38,141 nt of DNA, taken from the NCBI RefSeq assembly GCF_022513585.1, contig NZ_JAKWBF010000043.1, positions 1 to 38,141 on the forward strand, in the 5' to 3' direction. The translations under genes were made by a program, and so were the position numbers. The stretch comes from Gordonia gummivorans. Its GTDB lineage: Bacteria; Actinomycetota; Actinomycetes; Mycobacteriales; Mycobacteriaceae. The stretch's first letter is position 1; every line of letters starts with the position of its first letter. Below the pieces are notes generated by a model. It saw only the letters and a program-made list of their open reading frames with translations. It searched no databases and was not told where the DNA came from. Below, piece by piece: positions 16,901 through 24,817 of this stretch.

Positions 16901-17809
16901 ATGACATCCAAGACGAACTCCGCGTGGCCCGAGATCCCCGTCGCCGAGTGGGCCGACACTCGCGACACTTTTCAGCTGATGACGCAGATCGTCGGCAAGG
17001 TGCGCATGGTCAACACTCCGCGCATGAGTCACTGGTGGAATGTGACGCTGTATGTGACGGCGCGCGGCCTCACCACCGCACTGATCCCGCACGGCAGCAC
17101 GTCTTTCCAGATGGACTTCGATCTGATCGACCACCAATTGGTGGTGTCGACGACGTCGGGTGAGAAGCGATCGCTGAAGCTGGAGTCGCGACCGGTGGCC
17201 GACTTCTACCGAGATGTCATGGCGATGCTCGACGATCTCGGGTTATCAACGGAGATATGGGAAATGCCGGTCGAGATCCCGGGCGCGATCGCCTTCGACG
17301 AGGACCGGGAGCATGTGGCCTACGACCCAGACGCCGTCCATCGCTTCTGGCTTGCGCTGGTTCAGATCGACCGGGTCTTCGAGATCTTTCGCGCGCGCTT
17401 CATCGGCAAGGTCAGTCCGTCCCACTTCTTCTGGGGCGCAGCCGATCTCGCGGTGACACGATTCTCCGGCCGAGAAGCCCCCAAACACCCTGGCGGAGCA
17501 CCGAATTGCGGCCCAGAGGTGATGTGGGAGGCCTACTCGCACGAGGTGTCGAGCGCGGGCTACTGGCCCGGCCCCGACGGCGAGGGTTACTTCTACTCCT
17601 ACGCCTATCCGGAACCCGAGGGCTTCACGGCCGCTCCGGTGGCGCCGTCGTCGGCCTATTTCGACGCCGGCCTCGGCGAATTCCTGTTGCCCTACACCGC
17701 GGTTCGAGAAGCCGACGATCCCGACGCAGTGCTGCTCGACTTCCTGCAGAGCACCTACGAGATCGCCGCGGATCTGGGCGGGTGGGACCGAAAGAGCTTG
17801 GAACGCTGA
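16901..17809 (+). CDS. DUF5996 family protein
   Basis: This 302-residue soluble protein has the features of DUF5996: WPEIPVAEWADTRDTFQLMTQIVGKVRM at the N-terminus, MSHWWNVTLYVTARGLTT, a central VHRFWLALVQIDRVFEIFR and SHFFWGAADLAVTRFSGR. The C-terminal part is rich in Trp, Tyr and Gly (YSYAYPEPEGF). No biochemical role is known. AGGAGG at 16883-16888, 12 bp before the ATG, fixes the start, although the frame stays open about 1 kb upstream across the VOC gene. It converges on the TetR gene with 4 bp between stops. Confidence 0.85.
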   Translation: MTSKTNSAWPEIPVAEWADTRDTFQLMTQIVGKVRMVNTPRMSHWWNVTLYVTARGLTTALIPHGSTSFQMDFDLIDHQLVVSTTSGEKRSLKLESRPVADFYRDVMAMLDDLGLSTEIWEMPVEIPGAIAFDEDREHVAYDPDAVHRFWLALVQIDRVFEIFRARFIGKVSPSHFFWGAADLAVTRFSGREAPKHPGGAPNCGPEVMWEAYSHEVSSAGYWPGPDGEGYFYSYAYPEPEGFTAAPVAPSSAYFDAGLGEFLLPYTAVREADDPDAVLLDFLQSTYEIAADLGGWDRKSLER

Positions 17810-17813
17810 GCAA

Positions 17814-18416
17814 TCAGACCACGAACGCGTCGATGATGCGATCCATCACGACGAGCATCTCCTCGGTGGCCTGCTCCCGATCGTCGGCGGCGGCGACGTA
17901 GAGCGCCGACTCGTCGAGCGCGCCGATGGCCACATGCGCGATGGGGCGGGTGGGCTGTTCGGCCACCTGCCCGAGCTCGATGGCGGTCCGGATCAGTCCT
18001 TCTAGGAGCGCGAAACCGAACTGCTCCCCCCGCGCTCGCCACTCCTGCCAGCCCAGGACCGCGGGCGCGTCGACGAGCCCGATGCGGTGTCGGACGGGTT
18101 CGGCGAACACCTCGAGAAACGCCCGAACGCCGACCTTGAGAGCCGCGATCGGATCGGTCGGCGCGAGTTCTGCCATGGACTCGGCGCACAGCGCGACAAC
18201 TTCCTGCTCGAGCTCGTCGAATACCGCGGTGAACAGGCCCTTCTTGTCGTCGAACTGGTGGTAGAGCGCACCACGTGTGACGCCTGCGCGCTCGACGATC
18301 GCCTGAGTTCCGACGTCGGCGTAACCGTGTTCGCCGAAGAGTTCGCGGCCGGCCTCGACGAGGGCGGCACGGGTCGCGGCGGTGCGCTCTGCCTGCGTCC
18401 GACGGTTGACTTTCAT
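17814..18416 (-). CDS. TetR family transcriptional regulator
   Basis: This is a 200-residue repressor-type protein. The helix-turn-helix spans about 12-57 (AALVEAGRELFGEHGYADVGTQAIVERAGVTRGALYHQFDDKKGLF). The C-terminal domain has the pattern of the TetR_C_33-like group and binds an unknown ligand. It is divergent from the alpha/beta hydrolase at 18486, with a 10-bp direct repeat in the gap, so that hydrolase is the probable target. Confidence 0.9.
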   Translation of the reverse strand: MKVNRRTQAERTAATRAALVEAGRELFGEHGYADVGTQAIVERAGVTRGALYHQFDDKKGLFTAVFDELEQEVVALCAESMAELAPTDPIAALKVGVRAFLEVFAEPVRHRIGLVDAPAVLGWQEWRARGEQFGFALLEGLIRTAIELGQVAEQPTRPIAHVAIGALDESALYVAAADDREQATEEMLVVMDRIIDAFVV

Positions 18417-18440
18417 ACAGCTTGTACGTAACTTTCATAC
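18409..18440. promoter_or_regulatory. Direct repeat between tetR gene and hydrolase
   Basis: ACTTTCATAC occurs at 18409-18418 and again at 18431-18440, a 22-bp period equal to two helical turns. Between them is TACA-GCT-TGTA, a short dyad. The first copy covers the tetR start codon. This is a good candidate for the regulator's binding site. Confidence 0.45.
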
Positions 18441-18485
18441 CGAGTGTTTGTAAATGAACTCATCAAGCCTACGACGGAGGCCACC

Positions 18486-19346
18486 ATGCCGACCATCGAA
18501 CTCGCCACGGCAACCATCGAATACGAAACCTTCGGACCAGAGGACTCGCCGCATCCACCGGTGGTGTTCGTGCACGGCGTGGTGGTCGACGGTCGTATGT
18601 GGACCGATGCCGCCCAGAGCTTGGCCGACGCCGGATTCCGTTGTTATGCACCAACTTTCACTCTCGGCGCGCATCACATCCCCTGGGGGCCCGACGCCGA
18701 TCGCACTCCGTCGGGGGCGGCCCGGTTGATCCGTGAGTTCGTCGACGCTCAGGGCCTCACGAGCCCGACACTTGTCGGCTGCGACACCGGCGGCGCGCTC
18801 TGCCAGTTCGCACTGGATCAGGACCCGGATTTCGCCGGCCGCGTAGTGTTCACCAATTGCGATGCGTTCGAACAGTTTCCGCCGCAGCCGTATCCTGTCG
18901 TCTTCGCCCTGCTGACCCGGCCCGGCCTCACCAAACGGCTCGTCGGGCTCCTGCACCGTTCGACGGCGCTTCGCCATTCGATCGCCGGCTTCGGACTGCT
19001 CGTCACCGACCCCGATCCCGAGCTGTCCGCGTCGATCCTCGATCCGTTGCGCAGCGACGAACGAATCCGCGACGACCTCGCCGCCTTCCTGCGCGCCATC
19101 GACTCGTCCGAACTGGCCGCGATCACGCCTCGATTGTCGAAGGTCGCGGTACCCGTGTCCGTCGTCTGGGGCACCGCCGATCGCGCGTTCCGGCCGAAAC
19201 TCGGCCGCCGTCTGGCGTCGGTCTTCGCCGACGCCACCTTCACCGAGGTACCCCGATCGCGCACCTTTGTCGCGATGGACCGTCCGCAGGCCGTGGTCGA
19301 CGCCGTGGTCGAGATCAGCGCACGGCAGGTGCCGCGTCGGCCCTGA
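18486..19346 (+). CDS. Alpha/beta hydrolase, Asp-nucleophile type
   Basis: This 286-residue protein has an HG oxyanion motif (VVFVHGVVVDG) at about 26-36. Its nucleophile elbow GCDTG (98-102) carries Asp, as in haloalkane dehalogenases and epoxide hydrolases, and not Ser. The acid strand is in VSVVWGTADRAF. The region where the catalytic His normally lies reads RSRTFVAMDRP, with no His, so hydrolysis by the standard triad is doubtful. ACGGAGG at 18474-18480 sets the ATG at 18486. The divergent TetR gene is the likely regulator. Confidence 0.82.
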   Translation: MPTIELATATIEYETFGPEDSPHPPVVFVHGVVVDGRMWTDAAQSLADAGFRCYAPTFTLGAHHIPWGPDADRTPSGAARLIREFVDAQGLTSPTLVGCDTGGALCQFALDQDPDFAGRVVFTNCDAFEQFPPQPYPVVFALLTRPGLTKRLVGLLHRSTALRHSIAGFGLLVTDPDPELSASILDPLRSDERIRDDLAAFLRAIDSSELAAITPRLSKVAVPVSVVWGTADRAFRPKLGRRLASVFADATFTEVPRSRTFVAMDRPQAVVDAVVEISARQVPRRP

Positions 19347-19368
19347 CTAAGAAAACTTGCGCGAAGGG

Positions 19369-19396
19369 TGTCGGGTTTTGGGCCCCACGAACGACG
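19369..19396 (+). promoter_or_regulatory. Candidate ECF-type promoter before the sigma gene
   Basis: TGTCGG (19369-19374) and ACGACG (19391-19396) are spaced by 16 bp directly before the sigma gene. The TGTCG/CGAC-like pair resembles promoters used by ECF factors that control VOC/YCII-type genes. An ECF factor that reads its own promoter would be expected here. This is from pattern memory only. Confidence 0.3.
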
Positions 19397-19404
19397 ATAA
19401 GGGT

Positions 19405-19929
19405 GTGAGCGGTCAATCCGGCGGTGCTGATGCGCTGCTATCGGTCTACGACGAGGCACTGCCCTCGGTGTATGGCTACGTCGTGCGGCGCTGCGCCGAC
19501 CGCGCGGTCGCCGAGGACGTGACCTCCGAGACGTTCCTCGCCGCGATGGACACCGTGCGCAGAGATACGTCGGCGGTGCCGTCGACGCCCTGGTTGATCG
19601 GAATCGCGCGGCACAAGTTGGCCGACCACTGGCGGCGGATGCAACGCACACCGGAGCCGGTGGACGAGCTACCCGAGACGACGGATGACGATTGGGATGC
19701 CCATCTGGATCGGATGGTTGCCCATCACACGTTGGCGACCCTCGGACCGGCCCACCGCGCGGTGCTGACGTTGCGCTACGTCGACGATCTCCCGGTCGCC
19801 GATTGCGCGCAGATCCTCGACCGCACCGTCGGCGCCACCGAGGCACTGCTCACCCGGGCAAAGCGCGCGTTCCGCGCGGCCTACCCGGAGAACGAATTCC
19901 AATCGAGCCGGAGAGGAGGTCACGTATGA
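19405..19929 (+). CDS. ECF-type RNA polymerase sigma factor
   Basis: This is a 174-residue sigma-70 family factor with only regions 2 and 4. Region 2 contains YGYVVRRCADRAVAEDVTSETFLAAM and TPWLIGIARHKLADHWRR. Region 4 contains LGPAHRAVLTLRYVDDLPVADCAQILDRTVGATEALLTRAKRAF. The GTG at 19405 after GATAAGGG is preferred over a TTG at 19357. The stop overlaps the next gene by 4 bp (ATGA) with GAGGAGGT inside the sigma 3' end, so the two proteins are translated together. No membrane anti-sigma gene is near. Confidence 0.9.
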   Translation: MSGQSGGADALLSVYDEALPSVYGYVVRRCADRAVAEDVTSETFLAAMDTVRRDTSAVPSTPWLIGIARHKLADHWRRMQRTPEPVDELPETTDDDWDAHLDRMVAHHTLATLGPAHRAVLTLRYVDDLPVADCAQILDRTVGATEALLTRAKRAFRAAYPENEFQSSRRGGHV

Positions 19930-21245
19930 ACAACACCGAGTTCCCCGACACCAGCGGCGATCCGCTGCGCATCCTGCGCGGTGTCGACAGCGGATTCGAC
20001 GACCCGGTCGCGCCGGACGCCGCATTCGCTGACGCGTTGCGTGATCGCCTCCGTCGCGGCGCGACCCTACCCGAAGGAGTCATCATGAGCACGACCGTCG
20101 AAACAGTTTCAGCACCAACTCAATCCGAGCCGGTCGTCGAACGGCCGGGAGCACTGCCCTACCTGACCGTCGCCGACGCCCGTGCGGCGATCGACTGGTA
20201 TGTCGCCAATCTCGACGCCCGACTCCGTGGTGAGCCGATCGTCATGGAGGACGGCACCATCGGGCATGCCGAGCTCGAGATGGGCGGCGGCGTGGTCTAT
20301 CTCGCGGGCGAGTTCGCCGACATGGGTTTGCGTGCACCGACTCCCGGGCATGTCTCGGTGAGTCTGATGCTGGCCGTTGACGATACCGACGCAGCGGTCG
20401 CGCGGGCCGGACGTGGCGGTGCGTCGGTGACGCGGGAACCCTACGAGGGCTACGGAAATCGGACCGGCACCATCATCGATCCGTTCGGACATCGGTGGAT
20501 GCTGACGGGACCGTCGAAGAGCGCTGTCGCAGCGTCGGACCGTATTGCGCAGGGCGACCTCGTCTACATGTCCTTGCAGACGCCGGACGCCGCGCGGGCC
20601 GCGCGCTTCTATCGCGCAGTCCTCGGCTGGGAGTACGACCCGGCGAGCCGCCAGGTCACCAACCTTGGTCACCGCCTGGGCATTTCCGAGGCCGGCGACT
20701 ACGGGAACAACACCTTGTACTGCGTGTACGCCGTCGACGACTTCGGGTCGGCGCGTGAGGCGATCATCGCCGCCGGCGGTGCGGTCGGCAGCATCGACGA
20801 GGTGTCGAGTGATGGCGCTCGGGTACTCGACGCCGTCGACGATCAAGGAGTCCGATTCTCGGTGCACGTGCCGGACCCGGCGGCGCCGCGATCGCCGCAA
20901 CACCCGCGAGGCATCGGCGAGATGTCGTACCTGACCGTGCTCACTCCCGACAGCGCCCGTCTGCGGGCGTTCTACGGCAGCGTGCTCGGATGGGAGTTCC
21001 ATCCCGGGCGCATCGACGACGGCTGGGAGGTCGACGACGTCCGCCCGCAGATCGGCATCGGCGGCGGTGCCGACACGTCGGTCGCGGTGCCGATGTGGAT
21101 CGCCGACGACGTGGAAGCGGCGGTCGAGCGTGTACGAGATGCGGGTGGTCGGGTCATCGACGAACCCCAGCGCGCACCCTACGGCGTCACCGCCCGCTGC
21201 GCCGACGACCAGGGCGCCGAGTTCTACCTCGGCCAGCTCTTCTGA
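19926..21245 (+). CDS. Triple-VOC-domain protein with N-terminal tail, coupled to ECF sigma
   Basis: This is a 439-residue protein. Residues 1-53 form a polar, acidic tail (NNTEFPDTSGDPLRIL, then PDAAFADALRDRLRRG) that resembles short tails seen in sigma-linked and anti-sigma-like proteins. Three VOC domains follow at about 75-195, 210-320 and 332-439, with endings such as IIDPFGHRWMLTG and CADDQGAEFYLGQLF. The first start is the ATG at 19926, overlapping the sigma stop. A second in-frame ATG at 20085 has its own GAAGGAG and would give a 386-residue form without the tail. The function is unknown; ligand sensing tied to the sigma factor is a reasonable guess. Confidence 0.85.
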   Translation: MNNTEFPDTSGDPLRILRGVDSGFDDPVAPDAAFADALRDRLRRGATLPEGVIMSTTVETVSAPTQSEPVVERPGALPYLTVADARAAIDWYVANLDARLRGEPIVMEDGTIGHAELEMGGGVVYLAGEFADMGLRAPTPGHVSVSLMLAVDDTDAAVARAGRGGASVTREPYEGYGNRTGTIIDPFGHRWMLTGPSKSAVAASDRIAQGDLVYMSLQTPDAARAARFYRAVLGWEYDPASRQVTNLGHRLGISEAGDYGNNTLYCVYAVDDFGSAREAIIAAGGAVGSIDEVSSDGARVLDAVDDQGVRFSVHVPDPAAPRSPQHPRGIGEMSYLTVLTPDSARLRAFYGSVLGWEFHPGRIDDGWEVDDVRPQIGIGGGADTSVAVPMWIADDVEAAVERVRDAGGRVIDEPQRAPYGVTARCADDQGAEFYLGQLF

Positions 21246-21268
21246 CCCACCCCACCCCCGTTGACGAT

Positions 21269-21676
21269 TCAGTGGGTGTCGTCGTAAGTGCCTTGCGCGT
21301 CCCGGACATCGGCGACGTGGGCTTCGACGAACTCGATAAGCCCGAGCAGTCGGTCGGCCACCTCGCGACCGGTCGGCGTCAACGAATACTTCACCTTGGG
21401 CGGGATCGTCTGCAGCACATCACGATTCACGAAACCGTCGCGCTCCAATGACTGCAGGGTCACCGACAGCATCCGTTCGCTGACGCCGTCCACTCGACGC
21501 CGCAGCGCATTGAACCGCAGATCACCGTCGGCGAGGGCCGCCAGCGCGAGGAGACCCCACCGACTTGTGACGTTGTGGAGGATGGCGCGCGACGCACAGT
21601 CACGGGCGAAGACGTCGGCAAGCAAGGCGGGATCGGGAATCCCGTCGTCGTACGCCGCGTCTGTCATGACCTGCAT
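21269..21676 (-). CDS. HxlR-family (DUF24) transcriptional regulator
   Basis: This is a 135-residue winged-helix protein with the HxlR pattern: CASRAILHNVTSRWGLLALAALADGDLRFNALRRRVDGVSERMLSVTLQSLERDGFVNR and VKYSLTPTGREVADRL. A Cys near the N-terminus (ARDCASR) matches the redox-sensing Cys found in QorR/HypR-type members. The start is at 21676; an ATG three codons in is also possible. It is divergent from the quinone oxidoreductase-like gene, with a dyad operator between them. Confidence 0.9.
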   Translation of the reverse strand: MQVMTDAAYDDGIPDPALLADVFARDCASRAILHNVTSRWGLLALAALADGDLRFNALRRRVDGVSERMLSVTLQSLERDGFVNRDVLQTIPPKVKYSLTPTGREVADRLLGLIEFVEAHVADVRDAQGTYDDTH

Positions 21677-21708
21677 TCTATGCCAGCCACACCCTAAGCG
21701 CTAACTCC

Positions 21709-21738
21709 TGCACTTGCACTGTACTAATAGTAAGTGCA
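21709..21738. promoter_or_regulatory. HxlR operator between regulator and oxidoreductase
   Basis: TACTAATAGTA (21722-21732) is a perfect odd palindrome. Outer arms TGCACTT (21709-21715) and AAGTGCA (21732-21738) are also perfect complements. The pattern with TACT/AGTA at its core is typical of DUF24 regulator sites, and it lies in the divergent gap. Confidence 0.65.
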
Positions 21739-21800
21739 TGCTGCTAGAGAACCACTAATGGCCGGCGCCTCGACGCGTTCGGCGATACGGAAGGAAACGC

Positions 21801-22667
21801 ATGACCACATACGCAGTGACCGGAGCAAACGGCGGACTTGGACGCGCGACGATCGAGGCACTGATCGAACGAGGCGTCGCGGCGTCCGACATCGTCGCGA
21901 TCGTCCGCGACGCAGGTCGTGCGCAGCACTTGTCCGACGCGGGCGTGACAGTGCGGGTCGCCGACTACGACGACGCGGCAGCGCTGTCGGCCGCACTCTC
22001 CGGCGTCGACCGACTGCTGTTGGTGTCGGGCTCGGAATTCGGTAGTCGAGTTCGCCAGCACGGCAACGTGATCGAAGCCGCGAAGGCCAACGGCGTCGAC
22101 CTGCTCGCCTACACCAGCATCCTGTACGCCGACACCTCGCCGCTCAAGCTTGCCGAGGAGCATCTCGCGACCGAGCACATCCTGGCCGACAGCGGGGTAC
22201 CCCACACCTTGCTGCGCAACGGCTGGTACTGGGAGAACTACGTCGGATCAGCTCCGGCGGCGATCGAGTCGGGCACGCTGTACGGCAGCGCTGGTACCGG
22301 ACGCGTCGCGGGTGCCGCCCGACGCGACTACGCCGACGCGGCCGCAGCCGTCCTCATCGCGGGGACCGTGGGAGCGGTGTACGAACTCGCCGGCTCCGAA
22401 CCACTCGACCATCCCGCCATCGCGGCGGCCATCGCCGAGGTGAGCGGAAAGCCGGTGCGGTACCAGGACATCCCCGAATCCGCGTACGCCGAGGCGCTGG
22501 TCGGGGCAGGGCTACCGGCCCCCGTTGCAGCCATTCTCGCGGACTCCGATGCCGGAGTGAGCCGTGGCGCCCTCGACTCCACGTCGACCGACCTCGCCGA
22601 CCTCCGCGGGCGCCCGAGCGCGTCACTCAAGCAGGTGCTCGCCGAGTCCCTCGTCAGCGCACGCTGA
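21801..22667 (+). CDS. NAD(P)-binding oxidoreductase, quinone oxidoreductase 2 (QorB)-like
   Basis: This 288-residue atypical SDR/NmrA-like protein has the NAD(P) motif TGANGGLG at 7-14. LAYTSILYADTSPLKLAEEHLATEHILADSGVPHTLLRNGWYWENY is the QOR2 family stretch. Relatives reduce quinones with NADPH and are often controlled by an adjacent HxlR repressor that senses quinone or diamide stress, as here. GGAAGGAAACGC precedes the ATG. The gene converges on the DUF1772 gene with 18 bp between stops. Confidence 0.88.
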   Translation: MTTYAVTGANGGLGRATIEALIERGVAASDIVAIVRDAGRAQHLSDAGVTVRVADYDDAAALSAALSGVDRLLLVSGSEFGSRVRQHGNVIEAAKANGVDLLAYTSILYADTSPLKLAEEHLATEHILADSGVPHTLLRNGWYWENYVGSAPAAIESGTLYGSAGTGRVAGAARRDYADAAAAVLIAGTVGAVYELAGSEPLDHPAIAAAIAEVSGKPVRYQDIPESAYAEALVGAGLPAPVAAILADSDAGVSRGALDSTSTDLADLRGRPSASLKQVLAESLVSAR

Positions 22668-22670
22668 ACC

Positions 22671-22691
22671 GTTTGGGACGCACGGTCAACG
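22671..22691. repeat. Short repeat GTTTGGGACGCACGGTCAACG
   Basis: This differs at one base from 13192-13212. It lies just past the stop of the oxidoreductase gene and supplies the TGA stop of the convergent DUF1772 gene (the TCA at 22686-22688). Confidence 0.5.
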
Positions 22692-23162
22692 GGCGGCGAT
22701 GAGCCCGGCCACCAGCGTCGCGAACGCGGCGTTGGTGGCGACCGCGCGGATGACGTTCCATCGCACCCATTGCGTCGTGAAATCAGCCCATACGGCGGCG
22801 ACCTCACCGCCCGACACATCACCGGCAGCAGCGAGCCGGTCGTTGGCCGGCACGTTGACGATCGCGGTGATGAGCAGGCCCACCACGATAAGCACCACCG
22901 CTGCGACGATCCACCACCGTAGGTCGCTTCGCCAGAACGCCCAGATGCTCAGCGCCCCGAATACCAGTGGGCCGAGGAAGATCACGGCGAACACCGGATT
23001 GAGGATGGCGACGTTGATCCGCTGCATCGCCGGCACGGCCGACACCGGACCGGCACGATCCAGACCCGGCATCACCGCGTAGGCGAAGGCCGCCAGCAAA
23101 CCGGCGCTGAGCCCGGTGGTGACCACCGTGATACCGAGGAGTGCATCCCTGACTGAGTTCAT
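22686..23162 (-). CDS. DUF1772 (anthrone-oxygenase-like) membrane protein
   Basis: This is a 158-residue integral membrane protein with four hydrophobic segments. The first helix VVTTGLSAGLLAAFAYAVMPGL, then the MQRINVAILNPVF motif and the final WVRWNVIRAVATNAAFATLV segment are hallmarks of DUF1772, related to anthrone oxygenase. The start is the ATG at 23162 (MNSVRD), preceded by GGGATG; the frame continues upstream but without protein character. It is divergent from the beta-propeller gene at 23295. Confidence 0.85.
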   Translation of the reverse strand: MNSVRDALLGITVVTTGLSAGLLAAFAYAVMPGLDRAGPVSAVPAMQRINVAILNPVFAVIFLGPLVFGALSIWAFWRSDLRWWIVAAVVLIVVGLLITAIVNVPANDRLAAAGDVSGGEVAAVWADFTTQWVRWNVIRAVATNAAFATLVAGLIAAR

Positions 23163-23294
23163 GGGTTCATCCCACACCCGCAACGTGAGACGATCCATGG
23201 TCGTGGAGCGCAGAAACATAAGCCAGAGTCTCGGCGAGTCTCCGACACCTCCCCGACAGGGTCGTGACCACACAATGATGATTGACTGATCGGC

Positions 23295-24605
23295 ATGCCC
23301 AACCGATCGTGGATCGCCACTGTCCGTCGGCGTCTACCGTTTGGGATCGGGACTGTCGTTGGCGTGTTGTGCGTGGTGATGGTGGTGGCCGCCGGCGTCG
23401 TGCTGGCCGGCGCTCCGGAAGATGACGACACCGAGTACGGGTACGGGCTCTTGCGCGACTATCGGAACAATCCCGACGTCTCGTGGACGCTCACCGACGC
23501 CGACCTGCCCGGGCATTCGGGCGTTGGCACCATCGACGTAGCCGACACCTTCGGCGACACTTGGCTCCTCGCCTACCCGAACGGTCTCGGCCGGGCCTTC
23601 ATGGCCATCGACCGCCGCAGCGGAAAGCCGTTGTGGAAGCAACCGGTTCGAGCCGGACTGGGCGACTGCGCATTCACCGACACCGGACAGATCGGATGTG
23701 CAATCGACCTGGGCGACCCACCCGAGCCCGGCTTCCACCTCATCGGTGACGACGGCACCCCATCGTCGACGACGGATCTCGACGACACCGCAGTGGTGTT
23801 CGGTGTCGGCCCGAACTTTCTGCGTATCAACAAGTTCAAGTACGAGGTCAGCCTGATGACGCCGACCGGTGCGTCGCTGTGGACCAAACGATTCGCCAAC
23901 GCCGTCCTCACCGACGAGGTACAGATCAGCGGCAGCGTGGTGATCGTCCCCACCACCGACGGCAGCCAGTACGCACTTCGACGCACCGACGGGCAGGAGC
24001 ACCTCACCTGCGGCCAGTGCCAGATGACGCTGTACCCGGCCGGACTCGTCGTCGAGTACAGCGAGGCCGCCAACGAGCGGGTGTCGACGTTCGCGATGCC
24101 CGACGGCCGACTCGACCCCGATCCCGTCAACACGATCCCGGGCGTCCGCGTGATCACGGGGCCGTCGACCAAGCCGGTTCTCGAGAGCAGTTCGACGGTT
24201 TTCGACACCCACGGCACCTACTCGGTACGCGATCCGGCGAGCGACGACGTCTGGCAGGTCAATGCTCCCGAGGCATCCAAATCGGGGGCCCGCCCGTGTG
24301 GTCCGCTGGTCTCGCTGGCGCGCAAGGACGGCTCCCGCGTCACTTTCGCGCTCACCGACGGAACCATCCTCGGCGAGATGCCGCCACCCGACTTCCGCGA
24401 CCCCGACAGCAACATCGGCTACCTCCGCTGTGTCGGCGCCTCGGCCGACCTGATGGTGTTCGGCAACGCACACCGACTCAGCGCGTTCGCACCGGACGGC
24501 CGGGTCGCGTGGACGATCGGTCTGAGCAGCGGCGCGGCGTCGGTGGTCGACGGCTATCTGGTGCTGACTCAGGGCACCACGCTGTCGCTGCTGAGTCCTT
24601 CCTGA
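23295..24605 (+). CDS. Membrane-anchored PQQ-like beta-propeller protein
   Basis: This 436-residue protein has one N-terminal membrane helix (about 16-38). The rest reads as PQQ-type propeller blades: TWLLAYPNGLGRAFMAIDRRSGKPLWKQPV, VSLMTPTGASLWTKRF, VVIVPTTDGSQYALRRTDGQE, and LSAFAPDGRVAWTIGL. A CGQC motif near 236 could be redox active or bind metal. The blades face outside the cell. No substrate is evident. The gene appears single, with a gene-free 614-bp stretch after it. Confidence 0.75.
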   Translation: MPNRSWIATVRRRLPFGIGTVVGVLCVVMVVAAGVVLAGAPEDDDTEYGYGLLRDYRNNPDVSWTLTDADLPGHSGVGTIDVADTFGDTWLLAYPNGLGRAFMAIDRRSGKPLWKQPVRAGLGDCAFTDTGQIGCAIDLGDPPEPGFHLIGDDGTPSSTTDLDDTAVVFGVGPNFLRINKFKYEVSLMTPTGASLWTKRFANAVLTDEVQISGSVVIVPTTDGSQYALRRTDGQEHLTCGQCQMTLYPAGLVVEYSEAANERVSTFAMPDGRLDPDPVNTIPGVRVITGPSTKPVLESSSTVFDTHGTYSVRDPASDDVWQVNAPEASKSGARPCGPLVSLARKDGSRVTFALTDGTILGEMPPPDFRDPDSNIGYLRCVGASADLMVFGNAHRLSAFAPDGRVAWTIGLSSGAASVVDGYLVLTQGTTLSLLSPS

Positions 24606-24665
24606 ACCCGGCGGCTACTGCTTTCAGCCTCCTGAACTGGGGAAACACGACGGCGTCGTGCCCGC

Positions 24666-24766
24666 AAAATCTAGGGGAAGAACTTTCTTCCCCGGGGTTC
24701 GTAGTCGTCCGCGAGAATTTTCTGGGGGAAGGCTCCAAGGGGAAGAAGTTTCTTCCCCTACTTTTT
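24666..24766 (-). repeat. Dispersed repeat family R2, copy 2 (inverted)
   Basis: This is the reverse complement of the 1740-1851 element. It contains two strong hairpins: GGGGAAG/CTTCCCC at 24674-24693 and AGGGGAAGAA/TTCTTCCCCT at 24738-24759. The TAGGGGAAGAA ends and the internal TCGTCCGCGAGAATTTTC block are shared with copy 1. Confidence 0.75.
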
Positions 24767-24785
24767 GTGGGCGCATGTTCCTGGC

Positions 24786-24807
24786 GTCGCGTTCGGCGGA
24801 ACGCGAC
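24786..24807. repeat. Perfect 9-bp hairpin, GGCG loop
   Basis: GTCGCGTTC pairs with GAACGCGAC around GGCG. It lies 19 bp after repeat R2 and begins the series of hairpins described for the region. Confidence 0.7.
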
Positions 24808-24817
24808 AACCGACGAT

